Origin: a bacterium
Lineage (GTDB): Bacteria; Cyanobacteriota; Vampirovibrionia; Vampirovibrionales; Vampirovibrionaceae
Assembly: GCA_030429585.1 (NCBI GenBank)
Contig: JAUIEU010000001.1
Coordinates: 1,731,994 to 1,795,993 of the forward strand
Direction of reading: 5' to 3'
Length of the DNA stretch: 64,000 nt
Under the pieces are notes generated by a model. The model made no database searches. It was not told the origin of the DNA and saw only the letters and a list, made by a program, of their open reading frames with translations. How positions within the stretch are numbered: the first letter of the stretch is position 1; each line of letters opens with the position of its first letter. Below are positions 18,916 through 27,513 of this stretch, piece after piece. A program made the position numbers and the translations under genes.

Positions 18916-20031
18916 ATGGGAAAATCTACATTACCAACAGAAGCGACGACTAGCTCGTTGCCCTTGTCTGTTTCGCCCCCTATGGCGCTAGCAGATACGG
19001 CCAGTATTCGAGATGCTGTACAAGCCCGCGAGGCCCAGCTACATTCGCCGTGGGCCGCTAATAGTGCTACCCAAGGCCAGCGATCTACACCAGAACTGTT
19101 GTGTAGTATCCGCACCCCGTTTCAACGAGACCGTGACCGAATTTTGCACAGTAAGGCGTTTCGTAGGCTTAGCCATAAAACACAGGTGTTTATCTCGCCT
19201 AAAGGCGATCATTACCGCACCCGCCTAACCCACAGCTTAGAAGTATCCCAAATTTCTCGCACCATAGCCCGTGCCTTAGGCTTAAACGAAGATTTAACCG
19301 AAGCCATTGCTTTAGGCCACGATTTAGGCCATCCGCCTTTTGGCCATAGCGGCGAAGCGGCCCTATCGGCGGCCCATAAAGCAAGCGGGTATACCGAAGG
19401 TTTCCACCACGAGCGGCAAAGTGTGCGCATTGTTACCGAATTAGAGCCCCTAAACCTAACCGTAGCCACGCTAGAAGGGATGGGCGCCCAACTAAACACC
19501 ACCCAACCTAAAACGCTAGAAGCCCAATTGGTAAAGGTGGCGGACCGGATGACGTACCTTCACCACGATGTGGAAGACGCGGTGCGGGCCGGCATGATGG
19601 TAGAAAATGATATACCCACGGATATTATTAGCGTGCTAGGCGATACTCGTAAACAACGGCTAGATACGCTAGTGGTAGATGTAATTACCCAAACCGAGCA
19701 ATCGTTGCGGGCGGGTACCCCGGCTATTTGCCAAACCCCAACCCATCAAACCGCCATGAACCGGCTACGCAAGTGGATGTTTGATAGTATTTACTTATCT
19801 GCGCCCCAACAGGCCCAACAGCACAAAGTGCAGCGGGTTATTACCAGCCTGTACACCCATTATTGTGCTAATCCTAGCGCCATGCCCCCCCACTTTACCC
19901 CTCAAAGCGATCATCCGGCCCAAACCGTTGTGGATTTTATTGCCGGAATGACGGACCGCTTTGCCATTGAAACTTATCAGACGGAACTCCTCCCGCTGCC
20001 GTATATTTCCAAGCGGGATATGATGTTGTAG
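18916..20031 (+). CDS. dgt: Deoxyguanosinetriphosphate triphosphohydrolase-like protein
   Basis: This HD-domain enzyme family hydrolyses dNTPs to deoxynucleosides and triphosphate. Metal ligands are seen in THSLEVSQISRTIAR, the HD pair in ALGHDLGHPPFGHSGE, and LEAQLVKVADRMTYLHHDVEDA further on. The opening RTPFQRDRDRILHSKAFRRLSHKTQVF is the family signature. The length fits the short Dgt subfamily. The start is uncertain: ATG at 18916 has AGGG directly upstream, a GTG at 18889 and an ATG at 18982 are alternatives. It is divergent from nanE. Confidence 0.9.
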   Translation: MGKSTLPTEATTSSLPLSVSPPMALADTASIRDAVQAREAQLHSPWAANSATQGQRSTPELLCSIRTPFQRDRDRILHSKAFRRLSHKTQVFISPKGDHYRTRLTHSLEVSQISRTIARALGLNEDLTEAIALGHDLGHPPFGHSGEAALSAAHKASGYTEGFHHERQSVRIVTELEPLNLTVATLEGMGAQLNTTQPKTLEAQLVKVADRMTYLHHDVEDAVRAGMMVENDIPTDIISVLGDTRKQRLDTLVVDVITQTEQSLRAGTPAICQTPTHQTAMNRLRKWMFDSIYLSAPQQAQQHKVQRVITSLYTHYCANPSAMPPHFTPQSDHPAQTVVDFIAGMTDRFAIETYQTELLPLPYISKRDMML

Positions 20032-20069
20032 ATTGTTTTTAAATGGCTACGCTAAAATAGTATTTTACT

Positions 20070-20289
20070 AGCAGCTGAAGCCGGTGCGGGGTGTAGAATG
20101 CGAAGCATGAACACCCCAGCAGACCAATCAGCGGGTGAGCATTGCCCGTACTATTAATAAATTGGCAAGCGCAGCCGCTGTTGGGAAGGCGCACAGTAAG
20201 CGTATTTATAGTAAGTCAATCTTTTGGGAGGGTTTGGGAACATCATTGTTCCCAATGGGGGTGATGGGGGCTAGCCCCCGTCAAAACAA
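20070..20289 (+). ncRNA. Structured repeat element, copy 1, upstream of flhA
   Basis: A 220-base element that recurs at 52291-52508 in the same orientation. Visible pairings are GGGGTGT (20088-20094) with ACACCCC (20111-20117) enclosing ATGC-gaa-GCAT; TTGCC (20142-20146) with GGCAA (20164-20168) around a 17-base variable loop; the opening AGCxGCTG with CAGCCGCTG (20172-20180) as a long-range closing stem; TTGGGAAC (20234-20241) with GTTCCCAA; and a last hairpin TGATGGGGG (20262-20270) with CCCCCGTCA. No open frame of note lies in it. It ends 157 bases before the flhA ATG. The strand is chosen from gene orientation and G-U pairing. It could be a leader RNA, a free ncRNA or a mobile-element-derived RNA. 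Confidence 0.6.
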
Positions 20290-20367
20290 AGGATGGCTTT
20301 GCTAGAAAGATATAAATCCATATCTAAACTCCACCATCTAATGGACGGCGGGTGACGCGCAAATTGC

Positions 20368-20373
20368 TACACT
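20368..20373 (+). promoter_or_regulatory. Candidate -10 box and purine-rich leader of flhA
   Basis: TACACT lies between the structured element and flhA and is followed by AAAGAGTGAGAGAGTG (20374-20389), a purine stretch upstream of the start. If this is the promoter, the structured element would be outside the flhA transcript. No clear -35. Confidence 0.25.
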
Positions 20374-20446
20374 AAAGAGTGAGAGAGTGTACGAATGCCC
20401 GGCAATCCATTATGGGTTTTTCCGGGGTGGATGTGGTTTTACTTTA

Positions 20447-22618
20447 ATGGCATCACCTGAATCAGCCAACCCAAAGCAAGAAATGCCCGCGCTAAGCTGG
20501 AAAATGCTGCTGCAACATAACGATATCCTCCTTGCTGTAGGCATGGTGTTAATTGTGGCCATGATGTTAATCCCCCTGCCTAGCCTTATTTTGGATGTGC
20601 TACTGACGATTAATATAGCCTTAGCTGTAACGGTAATGTTGGTAACCCTGTATACGCGGGAACCGCTTCAATATTCCACCTTTCCTACTATTTTGCTAGT
20701 GGCTACACTGTTTAGGCTGGGGTTAAATGTTAGTTCTACCCGGTTAATTCTGGCAACGGGTAACGCGGGCTCGGTTATCGAATCCTTTGGTAACTTCGTT
20801 ATTGGCGGCAACTATGTGGTAGGTCTGCTAATTTTTATCATCTTGGTTATTATTAACTTTATTGTAATTACCAATGGTGCGGGGCGAGTATCCGAAGTAG
20901 CCGCCCGGTTTACCTTGGATGCGATGCCGGGTAAACAGCTAAGTATTGATGCGGATTTAAATGCAGGCTTAATTAACGAAGAACAAGCTAAAACCCGCCG
21001 TAGCCAAATTCAACGAGAAGCCGATTTTTACGGAACCATGGATGGTGCCAGTAAATTTGTAAAAGGCGATGCGATTGCCGGCATTATCGTTACGGTAATT
21101 AATATTATTGGCGGCTTAATTATTGGGGCCGCCCAAATGGGCATGAGCATCCCAGAAGCGGCGGGTACCTTTACCATGTTAACCGTGGGTGATGGATTAG
21201 TATCTCAGTTGCCAGCGCTGTTAATTTCGTCTGCTACCGGTATTTTGGTTACCCGTGTTTCGGCAGAAGATGACACCACTTTGGGGGATGATATTGGTGG
21301 CCAAATGTTTACCAACAGTAAGGTGTTAGGCATTGTAGGCGGCCTAATGGCGGGCTTAGGTTTTATCCCTGGTATGCCGATGCTGCCATTCTTATCTATT
21401 GGTGCTATTGCGGGTGGTAGCGCCTTTTTAGTGCATAAGCAAAACAAAGAAAACGCCGCTGTAGAGCAAGCCCAGCAGGTAGAACAACAAGCCGAAGAAG
21501 AGGCCCAACAGCCCCGCGATACGGTAATGGACTTATTACAGGTAGAGCCCCTAGAATTAGAAATGGGCTACCGCTTGGTGCCGTTAATAGAAGCCGAACA
21601 AGGCGGCGATTTACTCGAACGTATTGGGCAAATTCGCAAGCAAATGGCCACCGAATTAGGCTTTGTTTTACCCAGCATGCGGGTACGAGATAACCTGCAA
21701 TTGGCCCCCACCCACTACCAGATTAACCTGCGGGGCACGGTTATTGCTAAAGGCGATGTTCACCCAGAAATGTGGTTGGCAATGGTAGGCGACCCTGATT
21801 TAGCCGAACCGATTCCAGGGGCGATAGCCACGAAAGAGCCCGCCTTTGGCTTGGAAGCCTTTTGGATTCATGCGGAACATAAAGAAGACGCCGAAACCAA
21901 TGGCTATACGGTGGTGAGTGCGTCTGCCGTTATGTCTACCCATATTACGGAAGTGATGAAGCGTTATAGCGCCGAAGTGTTGAGCTATGCCGACGTGCAG
22001 GGCTTGTTAGACCACGTTAAAGAAACCCACGAGCCGCTAGTAACAGGCCTTATCCCCGATGATTTATCTATGTCTGAAGTGCACCGCATTTTACAAAACC
22101 TGCTTAAAGAGCAAGTTAGCATTCGGGATTTACCCACCATCTTAGAAAGCCTTAGCTATCATGTGCGGGTACGGAAAGACCTGTCTTACCTTACAGAACA
22201 ATGCCGGGTAGGGTTATCCAGGGCCATTTGCCGCCAGCATACGGATGCGGAAAATGGGTATTTGCCCGTGATTACCTTGGCCCCCGATATTGAAGAACGC
22301 ATGGCCCAAGGCCTAATGGAAGATGGCAGCTTGGTGTTAAGCCCCACTTTAACCCAGCAGTTAATCAAATCCATTAGCCAGCAAGTGCAGCAAATCATGT
22401 CTAGCAAGGGCAACCAGCCAGCGGTGCTGTGTAGCGCCCAATTGCGCTTAGGCTTGCGGCGCCTGTTAGAGCGCGCCTTGCCCCAAATAGCCGTACTTTC
22501 TTATAACGAAATTGCCAGCGGTGTTAAGGTGCAAACCTTGGCTAATGTGCGGGCGGATGCCCCTGCCAGCCCAGCGCAAAAACAAGCCAAAGCCCCTGTG
22601 GCGGGTGGCTTTATGTAG
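20447..22618 (+). CDS. flhA: Flagellar biosynthesis protein FlhA
   Basis: FlhA is the large inner-membrane component of the flagellar type III export gate. About eight membrane helices span residues 25-320 of this 723-residue product (e.g. DILLAVGMVLIVAMMLI, VGLLIFIILVIINFIVI). The family signature RFTLDAMPGKQLSIDADLNAG-like segment is intact up to the 20-residue limit I quote as TLDAMPGKQLSIDADLNAG. The cytoplasmic domain (about 350-700), which binds chaperone-substrate complexes, follows with LEMGYRLVPLIEAEQGGDLL. I start at the ATG of MASPESANPK; a GTG 60 bases upstream gives an unlikely Cys/Gly-rich lead. The ribosome-binding site is weak. Confidence 0.97.
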   Translation: MASPESANPKQEMPALSWKMLLQHNDILLAVGMVLIVAMMLIPLPSLILDVLLTINIALAVTVMLVTLYTREPLQYSTFPTILLVATLFRLGLNVSSTRLILATGNAGSVIESFGNFVIGGNYVVGLLIFIILVIINFIVITNGAGRVSEVAARFTLDAMPGKQLSIDADLNAGLINEEQAKTRRSQIQREADFYGTMDGASKFVKGDAIAGIIVTVINIIGGLIIGAAQMGMSIPEAAGTFTMLTVGDGLVSQLPALLISSATGILVTRVSAEDDTTLGDDIGGQMFTNSKVLGIVGGLMAGLGFIPGMPMLPFLSIGAIAGGSAFLVHKQNKENAAVEQAQQVEQQAEEEAQQPRDTVMDLLQVEPLELEMGYRLVPLIEAEQGGDLLERIGQIRKQMATELGFVLPSMRVRDNLQLAPTHYQINLRGTVIAKGDVHPEMWLAMVGDPDLAEPIPGAIATKEPAFGLEAFWIHAEHKEDAETNGYTVVSASAVMSTHITEVMKRYSAEVLSYADVQGLLDHVKETHEPLVTGLIPDDLSMSEVHRILQNLLKEQVSIRDLPTILESLSYHVRVRKDLSYLTEQCRVGLSRAICRQHTDAENGYLPVITLAPDIEERMAQGLMEDGSLVLSPTLTQQLIKSISQQVQQIMSSKGNQPAVLCSAQLRLGLRRLLERALPQIAVLSYNEIASGVKVQTLANVRADAPASPAQKQAKAPVAGGFM

Positions 22619-22669
22619 TGGCACCGTTCGTGTACGCAGTAATGTTTTAACCTTAGGTAACCCTTTGCT

Positions 22670-23122
22670 ATGGCCAATAAATCGGATAATAAAAAGCTGT
22701 CTACCCAGTTTTGCTTAACCTGCGCTACAGGTGCCATGGTAATGGTGGGCTTAACCACCTATATTGCCAGTATCTCCTTAGATGTAGGCAGTATTGCCAG
22801 CCCAGCCATGACAGGGGGCCTGTATGACCAACTTAGCAATACCAGTATTTATAAACCCTTAAAAATACTAATGCTAGGTGTGCCCGGGGCCATTTTAGGC
22901 GGGGTATTGGGGTATGTAGTAGGGGATATGTTGGATAACCCGCGAGGCCGCCTGCCAGATTGGTACATGAAGCGCCGTGAAGAACGCCGCGTGAAGAAGG
23001 CGGAAGCCAATAAGCCAAAAGAGCCTATTGTTACAGGTGAAGAGATCTTTCTGGATGAATTTGACGACGAGCTGGGCGATGCCTTGGAAAACAGCGCCGA
23101 ATTGGATATGGCCTTGTTTTAA
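22670..23122 (+). CDS. Small membrane protein downstream of flhA
   Basis: I do not recognise the family. The 150-residue product has two hydrophobic helices (about residues 14-33 and 63-87, the second glycine-rich: GVPGAILGGVLGYVVGDML) and a basic segment KRREERRVKKAEANKPKEP followed by an acidic tail (DEFDDELGDALENSAELD). Both termini may face the cytoplasm. It starts 51 bases after flhA on the same strand and may be co-transcribed, so a role at the flagellar base is possible but not shown. Confidence 0.65.
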   Translation: MANKSDNKKLSTQFCLTCATGAMVMVGLTTYIASISLDVGSIASPAMTGGLYDQLSNTSIYKPLKILMLGVPGAILGGVLGYVVGDMLDNPRGRLPDWYMKRREERRVKKAEANKPKEPIVTGEEIFLDEFDDELGDALENSAELDMALF

Positions 23123-23143
23123 GCACAGCCAGCAGCCATGGTG

Positions 23144-23149
23144 TATAAT
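23144..23149 (+). promoter_or_regulatory. Candidate -10 box before the CDF-CorC gene
   Basis: A perfect TATAAT preceded by TG lies 70 bases before the chosen start. The -35 region is poor. Confidence 0.35.
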
Positions 23150-23219
23150 GGCAGCAGGTTAATAGCTAGCCTGGTTTTAGTGGCTTTTAGTATTGTTTAA
23201 TGGAGTTGTAATACGCTTA

Positions 23220-25208
23220 ATGGTAGCCAGTGATTCGCCCTCGGAGGGTGACCCGTCTCATCCATCGTCATCATCAGAGCCTCCTCCTACGGAGCCATCC
23301 AATGTGGTGGCTTTTCAACAACGTAACGATGCGGTAGATGGCGTTAACGTTTCTGATGATCTGTCGGCAGCGGCTGTAGCCAATGCAAACACGCCTACCG
23401 AATCAGCCGAAACCAGCGCATTTAAACATATTTTAATTGCGGGCGTTATGGCGCTGGTGATTAATTTAATTATTGCAGCTCTAAAGCTGGGTGTGCACAA
23501 GTTTTATGCCCCAAGTTCTGCCCTGTTTAGTGAAGGGCTCCACTCCTTGGGTGATGCCTTAAACAGTGTTATTTTGCTAATGGGCATTTTTAGGGGTAAC
23601 CGGCAACCGGATCGTCGTCATCCTTTTGGGTATGGGCTAGAGGCGAACCTGTTTGCACTCCTCGCAAGCTTTTTACTCTTTTTTAGTGCCGGGTGGGCCA
23701 TGTGGGAGGCGGTTCAGCACCTGTTGCATCCTCATCCTATTGAAAATATTGATATGGCGCTGTATGTGTTGGCCATTAGCATGATTTTTGAGCTGTACGC
23801 GATTTGGACGGCGGCTCGGGCCATTTTATCAGAACTCGGCATCGAAAGTGGCGTGTGGGCTACTATTCCAAACGGCTTTCGGTATTACAATAAGGCCAAA
23901 GCCCCCACCACCCGCTATGTGTTTGTTGAAGATACCCTCGCCTTTATTGGGGCTTTTATTGCCACGATTGCTTTGCTGTGTAGCCATTGGCTAGTGGTGT
24001 GGGGCGCAATAAACGCTAACGATGCCTATATACCTGATGCGGTGGGCTCGTTATTGGTTGGTGTGCTGCTGTTTGTGTTGGCAAGCAAGCTGTTTGCCCA
24101 TAATAAAAGTATTTTAATGGGGTCATCGGCCCCGGCCAAAATGGAAAAGGCCATTCGTACGGCAGTGTTAAATTTGTATGGGGTGTCTCATATTCACCAC
24201 TTGTCTACCTTGGATCAAGGCCATTCGGGCTTAATTATCCATATGACGGTGGAAGTAGAGCCGGATTTACCGGTAAAGGATATGGATGACCTAACCGAGC
24301 GTATTAAACAGCAGTTGGCCAAAAAATTTGAAGCCGTTCGAACCGAGCAGGTATTTATTGAAGTACAGGCGGATGAAAGCGAAGAAAAGTGGGATGCCCG
24401 TTTTGAGCATTTGTTAGAAGATGGCCTGAAGCGAGAGATTTTTCGTCCGCGCCATGCGGCCTTGTTGCGCCATGCCCATGAATTTAGCGAACTTTCCTTG
24501 CGAGATGTGATGATTCCGCGGACAGATGTGGATTACGTCAACATTAATACGCCCCTGCTAGAAGTGGCCGAATTAATGACGAAGGAAGGCCACACCCGCT
24601 GGCCTGTTTTCCGAGAGAATGTGGATGACCTAATGGGCATTGTCCATGCCCGGGATGTGTTTCAGCACGTGTTTTATAAGCAAGGCCACGTGCAGCTTAG
24701 CGAAATTTTGCGAGAAATCCACAGCTACCCAGAAACCAAACCCGTTAGCGATTTACTCGATGATTTTAAGCGAGAAAAACTCCAAATTGCAGCCGTGGCC
24801 GATGAATACGGCGGCTTTGCCGGTATTGTGACCATTGAAGACTTAATGGAAGAAATTATTGGCGATATTTGGGATGAAAATGAAGAGGTAGAAACCTGGC
24901 TAGAGGCCTTATCCGAGCACCAGTACCGGGTAAACGGGCGCTATAACCTGGAAGACTTAAACGACGAGCTGTACTTAAACATCCCTAACGATGATTTTGT
25001 CACCATTGGCGGCTTTTTGTTTGGCCAACTAGGCCGAGAGCCAGACGCCGGTGATACGGTTATTTTTGAAGATATTACCTTTGCCATTGAAACCGTGGAT
25101 GGGCCCCGTATCGAAACTATTTTAATGGTGCTGGGCCAGCCTGTGCATAGCGAGGATGACCCGATAGAGTCATCAACGGCAGATGATGCGGATGCCCCTT
25201 CCGAATAA
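23220..25208 (+). CDS. CDF cation transporter fused to CBS pair and CorC/HlyC domain
   Basis: The N-terminal half (about residues 60-390) is a cation diffusion facilitator resembling the ZnT9-like branch. SEGLHSLGDALN in helix 2 supplies His and Asp ligands, HPFGYGLEANLFALL follows, and helix 5 carries VEDTLAFIGAFIA with an E-D pair replacing the HxxxD motif. A ferredoxin-like cytoplasmic domain (LIIHMTVEVEPD) is next. The C-terminal part has a CBS pair (LRDVMIPRTDVDYVNINTPL to EEIIGDIWDE) and a CorC_HlyC domain ending near TILMVLG. In usual CorC/CNNM proteins the CBS-CorC part follows a DUF21 membrane domain, so this is a domain swap. Likely a nucleotide-regulated metal transporter; the ion is unknown. 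ATG start chosen over an upstream TTG. Confidence 0.85.
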   Translation: MVASDSPSEGDPSHPSSSSEPPPTEPSNVVAFQQRNDAVDGVNVSDDLSAAAVANANTPTESAETSAFKHILIAGVMALVINLIIAALKLGVHKFYAPSSALFSEGLHSLGDALNSVILLMGIFRGNRQPDRRHPFGYGLEANLFALLASFLLFFSAGWAMWEAVQHLLHPHPIENIDMALYVLAISMIFELYAIWTAARAILSELGIESGVWATIPNGFRYYNKAKAPTTRYVFVEDTLAFIGAFIATIALLCSHWLVVWGAINANDAYIPDAVGSLLVGVLLFVLASKLFAHNKSILMGSSAPAKMEKAIRTAVLNLYGVSHIHHLSTLDQGHSGLIIHMTVEVEPDLPVKDMDDLTERIKQQLAKKFEAVRTEQVFIEVQADESEEKWDARFEHLLEDGLKREIFRPRHAALLRHAHEFSELSLRDVMIPRTDVDYVNINTPLLEVAELMTKEGHTRWPVFRENVDDLMGIVHARDVFQHVFYKQGHVQLSEILREIHSYPETKPVSDLLDDFKREKLQIAAVADEYGGFAGIVTIEDLMEEIIGDIWDENEEVETWLEALSEHQYRVNGRYNLEDLNDELYLNIPNDDFVTIGGFLFGQLGREPDAGDTVIFEDITFAIETVDGPRIETILMVLGQPVHSEDDPIESSTADDADAPSE

Positions 25209-25241
25209 GGCTTTTTAAAAGGTGTTGCGCGGCGTTTGGCG

Positions 25242-25247
25242 TATAAT
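25242..25247 (+). promoter_or_regulatory. Candidate -10 box for asd-dapA
   Basis: A perfect TATAAT lies 43 bases before asd. TTGCGC upstream is too close to serve as -35, so recognition may depend on the -10 alone. Confidence 0.4.
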
Positions 25248-25289
25248 GCCTAGCGTGTTCCTTTTTAATGAATAAGCGATTTTTAAATT

Positions 25290-26570
25290 ATGACGACGAC
25301 AACACCCCCTGTTATTGCTGTGTTAGGTGCCACCGGGCTGGTGGGCCGCGCTATTATAGAATTTTTGGCTGCCCGCAAGGTGCCTGTTAAGCGGTTGGTG
25401 CCTTTGGCCAGCAAGCGTTCGGTGGGCCAAACCATCCCCTTTAACGAGGAGGCGTTGGCGGTGGTGGAAGCCACGCCAGAGGCCTTTGATGGGGTGGATT
25501 TAGTGCTGGCTTCTGCCGGTGGGGCAATTAGTGAGCAACTGGTGCCAGAAGCGGTTAAGCGCGGCGCGGTGGTGATTGATAACAGTAGTTTTTACCGGAT
25601 GTACGATAGTGTCCCTTTAGTTGTTGCTGGCGTGAATGACAAAGCCCTAGACGAGCACGCCGGCATTATTGCTAACCCAAATTGTTCTACCGCCCAGCTG
25701 ATGCCAGTATTGGGTACTTTGGCCAAGGCCCAGGGGATTAAACGGGTTATGGTAAGCACATACCAAAGTGTGAGTGGCTCTGGCAAAGAGGGGTTAGATG
25801 GCCTACGCCAAAGCACGGCAGATTTTTTAAAAGATGACGAGGGGAAGGGCGACACAGTCGCGCCTTTTCAGCGGCCAATAGCGGGTAATTTAATCCCCCA
25901 TATTGATGTGTTTTGCGATGACGATGAGGTGAAGGATTACACCAAAGAAGAGGTTAAACTTATCCGAGAAACACGCAAAATTTTAGGGCTGCCCCACTTA
26001 AAAATAGCGGCCACCGCCGTGCGGGTACCGGTAATGGTGGGTCATAGCGAAAGCGTTACCATTGATTTGGAACGCCCTTGCACCCCGGCCAAGGTGGCTA
26101 AACTATTAAAAGATACCCCTGATGTGGTGGTGGCCGAGCGCCGCGAGGATTACCATACCCCCCGCGAAATTGCGGGCACCGATCCGGTGTATGTCAGCCG
26201 TATTCGGCGCGATACCAGCAATCCGGCCCACGGCATCCAATTGTGGGTGGTGGCGGATAATTTGCGCATTGGGGCGGCCTTAAACGCGGTGCGTTTAGCA
26301 GAGCTGGTAATTGCTAAAAACCTGTGCACCGTGCCAGAACACCATGTGTTTAACCCTAAACCAGCCCCTGAACCGGTTGTAGAAGAAGACACCTCTACGG
26401 AAACAGAGGTTGAGCCTGCGGCTGACGAACCTGCTAAGCGGGTGCTTAGCTTAAATGCGGATGAAGCAGAAGGCTTGGCGAAGCCGCCGAACCTGGATGA
26501 CGAGGATGAGGAGACAGAAGGCAGCACCACCGATGCCCCAACGCCTGTTGAGGAAAAGGCGAATGTTTAG
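25290..26570 (+). CDS. asd: Aspartate-semialdehyde dehydrogenase with acidic C-terminal tail
   Basis: Asd reduces aspartyl phosphate to aspartate semialdehyde, the branch point for lysine, diaminopimelate, threonine and methionine. The nucleotide motif AVLGATGLVGRAIIEFLA opens the protein, the catalytic cysteine is in NPNCSTAQLMP (about residue 130), SVSGSGKEGLDGL holds phosphate-binding residues, and RVPVMVGHSESV contains the conserved His. The enzyme normally ends near residue 345; here about 75 residues rich in Glu, Asp, Pro and Thr follow. This tail is not a known catalytic part. It overlaps dapA by 8 bases. Confidence 0.95.
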   Translation: MTTTTPPVIAVLGATGLVGRAIIEFLAARKVPVKRLVPLASKRSVGQTIPFNEEALAVVEATPEAFDGVDLVLASAGGAISEQLVPEAVKRGAVVIDNSSFYRMYDSVPLVVAGVNDKALDEHAGIIANPNCSTAQLMPVLGTLAKAQGIKRVMVSTYQSVSGSGKEGLDGLRQSTADFLKDDEGKGDTVAPFQRPIAGNLIPHIDVFCDDDEVKDYTKEEVKLIRETRKILGLPHLKIAATAVRVPVMVGHSESVTIDLERPCTPAKVAKLLKDTPDVVVAERREDYHTPREIAGTDPVYVSRIRRDTSNPAHGIQLWVVADNLRIGAALNAVRLAELVIAKNLCTVPEHHVFNPKPAPEPVVEEDTSTETEVEPAADEPAKRVLSLNADEAEGLAKPPNLDDEDEETEGSTTDAPTPVEEKANV

Positions 26571-27513
26571 CCTGACGAATCATCCGCTGCACCAGGCGCG
26601 GCTTATCCCGGCAATGGTAACGCCTTTTACGGATAAGAATGAGGTGGATATAACGGCGTTACAGGCGTTGGCCGAGTACTTGGTAAAAGAGCAAGCTTGT
26701 GATGCCTTGCTGGTAAATGGCACCACTGGCGAAAGCCCCACCACGACCTTGGCAGAAAAGCAGGCCATGGTAGACGCCGTAAAACAAACCGTAGGCTTAG
26801 AAGTGATGGTAATGACCGGGGCTGGCGGTAATAACACAGCCCAAACAATTACCGATAGCCAAGCCTTGGTAACGGCAGGCGCGGATGCCTTGTTGATTGT
26901 GGTGCCGTATTACAACAAACCTAGCCAACGGGGCATGGTGGCCCATTTTACGGCGGTGGCAGAAGCCAACCCCACCACGCCGATAGTTATTTATAATATC
27001 CCGGGGCGCACTGGTAGTACTATGGTGCCAGAAACCATGGCACAATTGCACCAAGCCTGCCCTAATATTGTGGGGGTAAAGCAAAGCCTTAACTGTATGG
27101 AAACCGCCACTAAAATCCGTACCTTATTACCAGAGAGCTTTACCTTGTGGAGTGGCGATGACCCCATTACTCTGCCCATGATGACCTGTGGGGCCACGGG
27201 GGTAGTCAGCGTGCTAGCCCATGTGGCTGGACAGTCTATCCAGGCCATGATGCAGGCCTATAAGGCGGGTAACGTGGCCAGGGCACAGGCCCTACACCAA
27301 CAATTGTTGCCCTTGGCTCAAGGCATTTTTGCCTTGCCAAACCCCACTATTATTAAAGCGTTAGTGGCTTGTTATGCCCCGGATATAGTTCCTATCGCTA
27401 CCTACCGCTTACCCATGGTGGCGGCCACGGAAGAAGAGCAGGCTCGCTTAATTGCCCCGTTGCAGGCTCAATTAGCGGCTGTGGATAGCGAGATGGCAGC
27501 ATCTTGTTCGTAG
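26563..27513 (+). CDS. dapA: 4-hydroxy-tetrahydrodipicolinate synthase
   Basis: DapA condenses pyruvate with aspartate semialdehyde, the first step of the diaminopimelate/lysine branch. It is a TIM barrel of 316 residues. TTGESPTTT holds the carboxylate-binding Thr pair, the catalytic tyrosine is in VPYYNKPSQRG, and the Schiff-base lysine in NIVGVKQSL. The ATG of MFSLTNHPL has AGGAAAAGG upstream and overlaps the asd stop, so asd-dapA is a pathway operon. A much longer upstream reading lies in the asd tail and is a frame shadow. The 3' end overlaps the convergent DUF4346 gene by 46 bases. Confidence 0.95.
   Translation: MFSLTNHPLHQARLIPAMVTPFTDKNEVDITALQALAEYLVKEQACDALLVNGTTGESPTTTLAEKQAMVDAVKQTVGLEVMVMTGAGGNNTAQTITDSQALVTAGADALLIVVPYYNKPSQRGMVAHFTAVAEANPTTPIVIYNIPGRTGSTMVPETMAQLHQACPNIVGVKQSLNCMETATKIRTLLPESFTLWSGDDPITLPMMTCGATGVVSVLAHVAGQSIQAMMQAYKAGNVARAQALHQQLLPLAQGIFALPNPTIIKALVACYAPDIVPIATYRLPMVAATEEEQARLIAPLQAQLAAVDSEMAASCS

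Noticed and set aside
18858-19115. N-terminal extension of NanE
   Set aside because: It overlaps the divergent dgt start, is Cys/Trp/Ser-rich and not family-like, while the barrel starts at about 18857.
20070-20289. Cobalamin, c-di-GMP or other common riboswitch
   Set aside because: I do not see the core signatures of these classes. Remains unclassified, not excluded by search.
20387-20446. Longer FlhA start at GTG
   Set aside because: Adds a Cys/Gly-rich stretch not seen in the family; no ribosome-binding site.
26455-26562. N-terminal extension of DapA
   Set aside because: Arg/Met-rich shadow of the Asd acidic tail; the family start at 26563 has a good ribosome-binding site.
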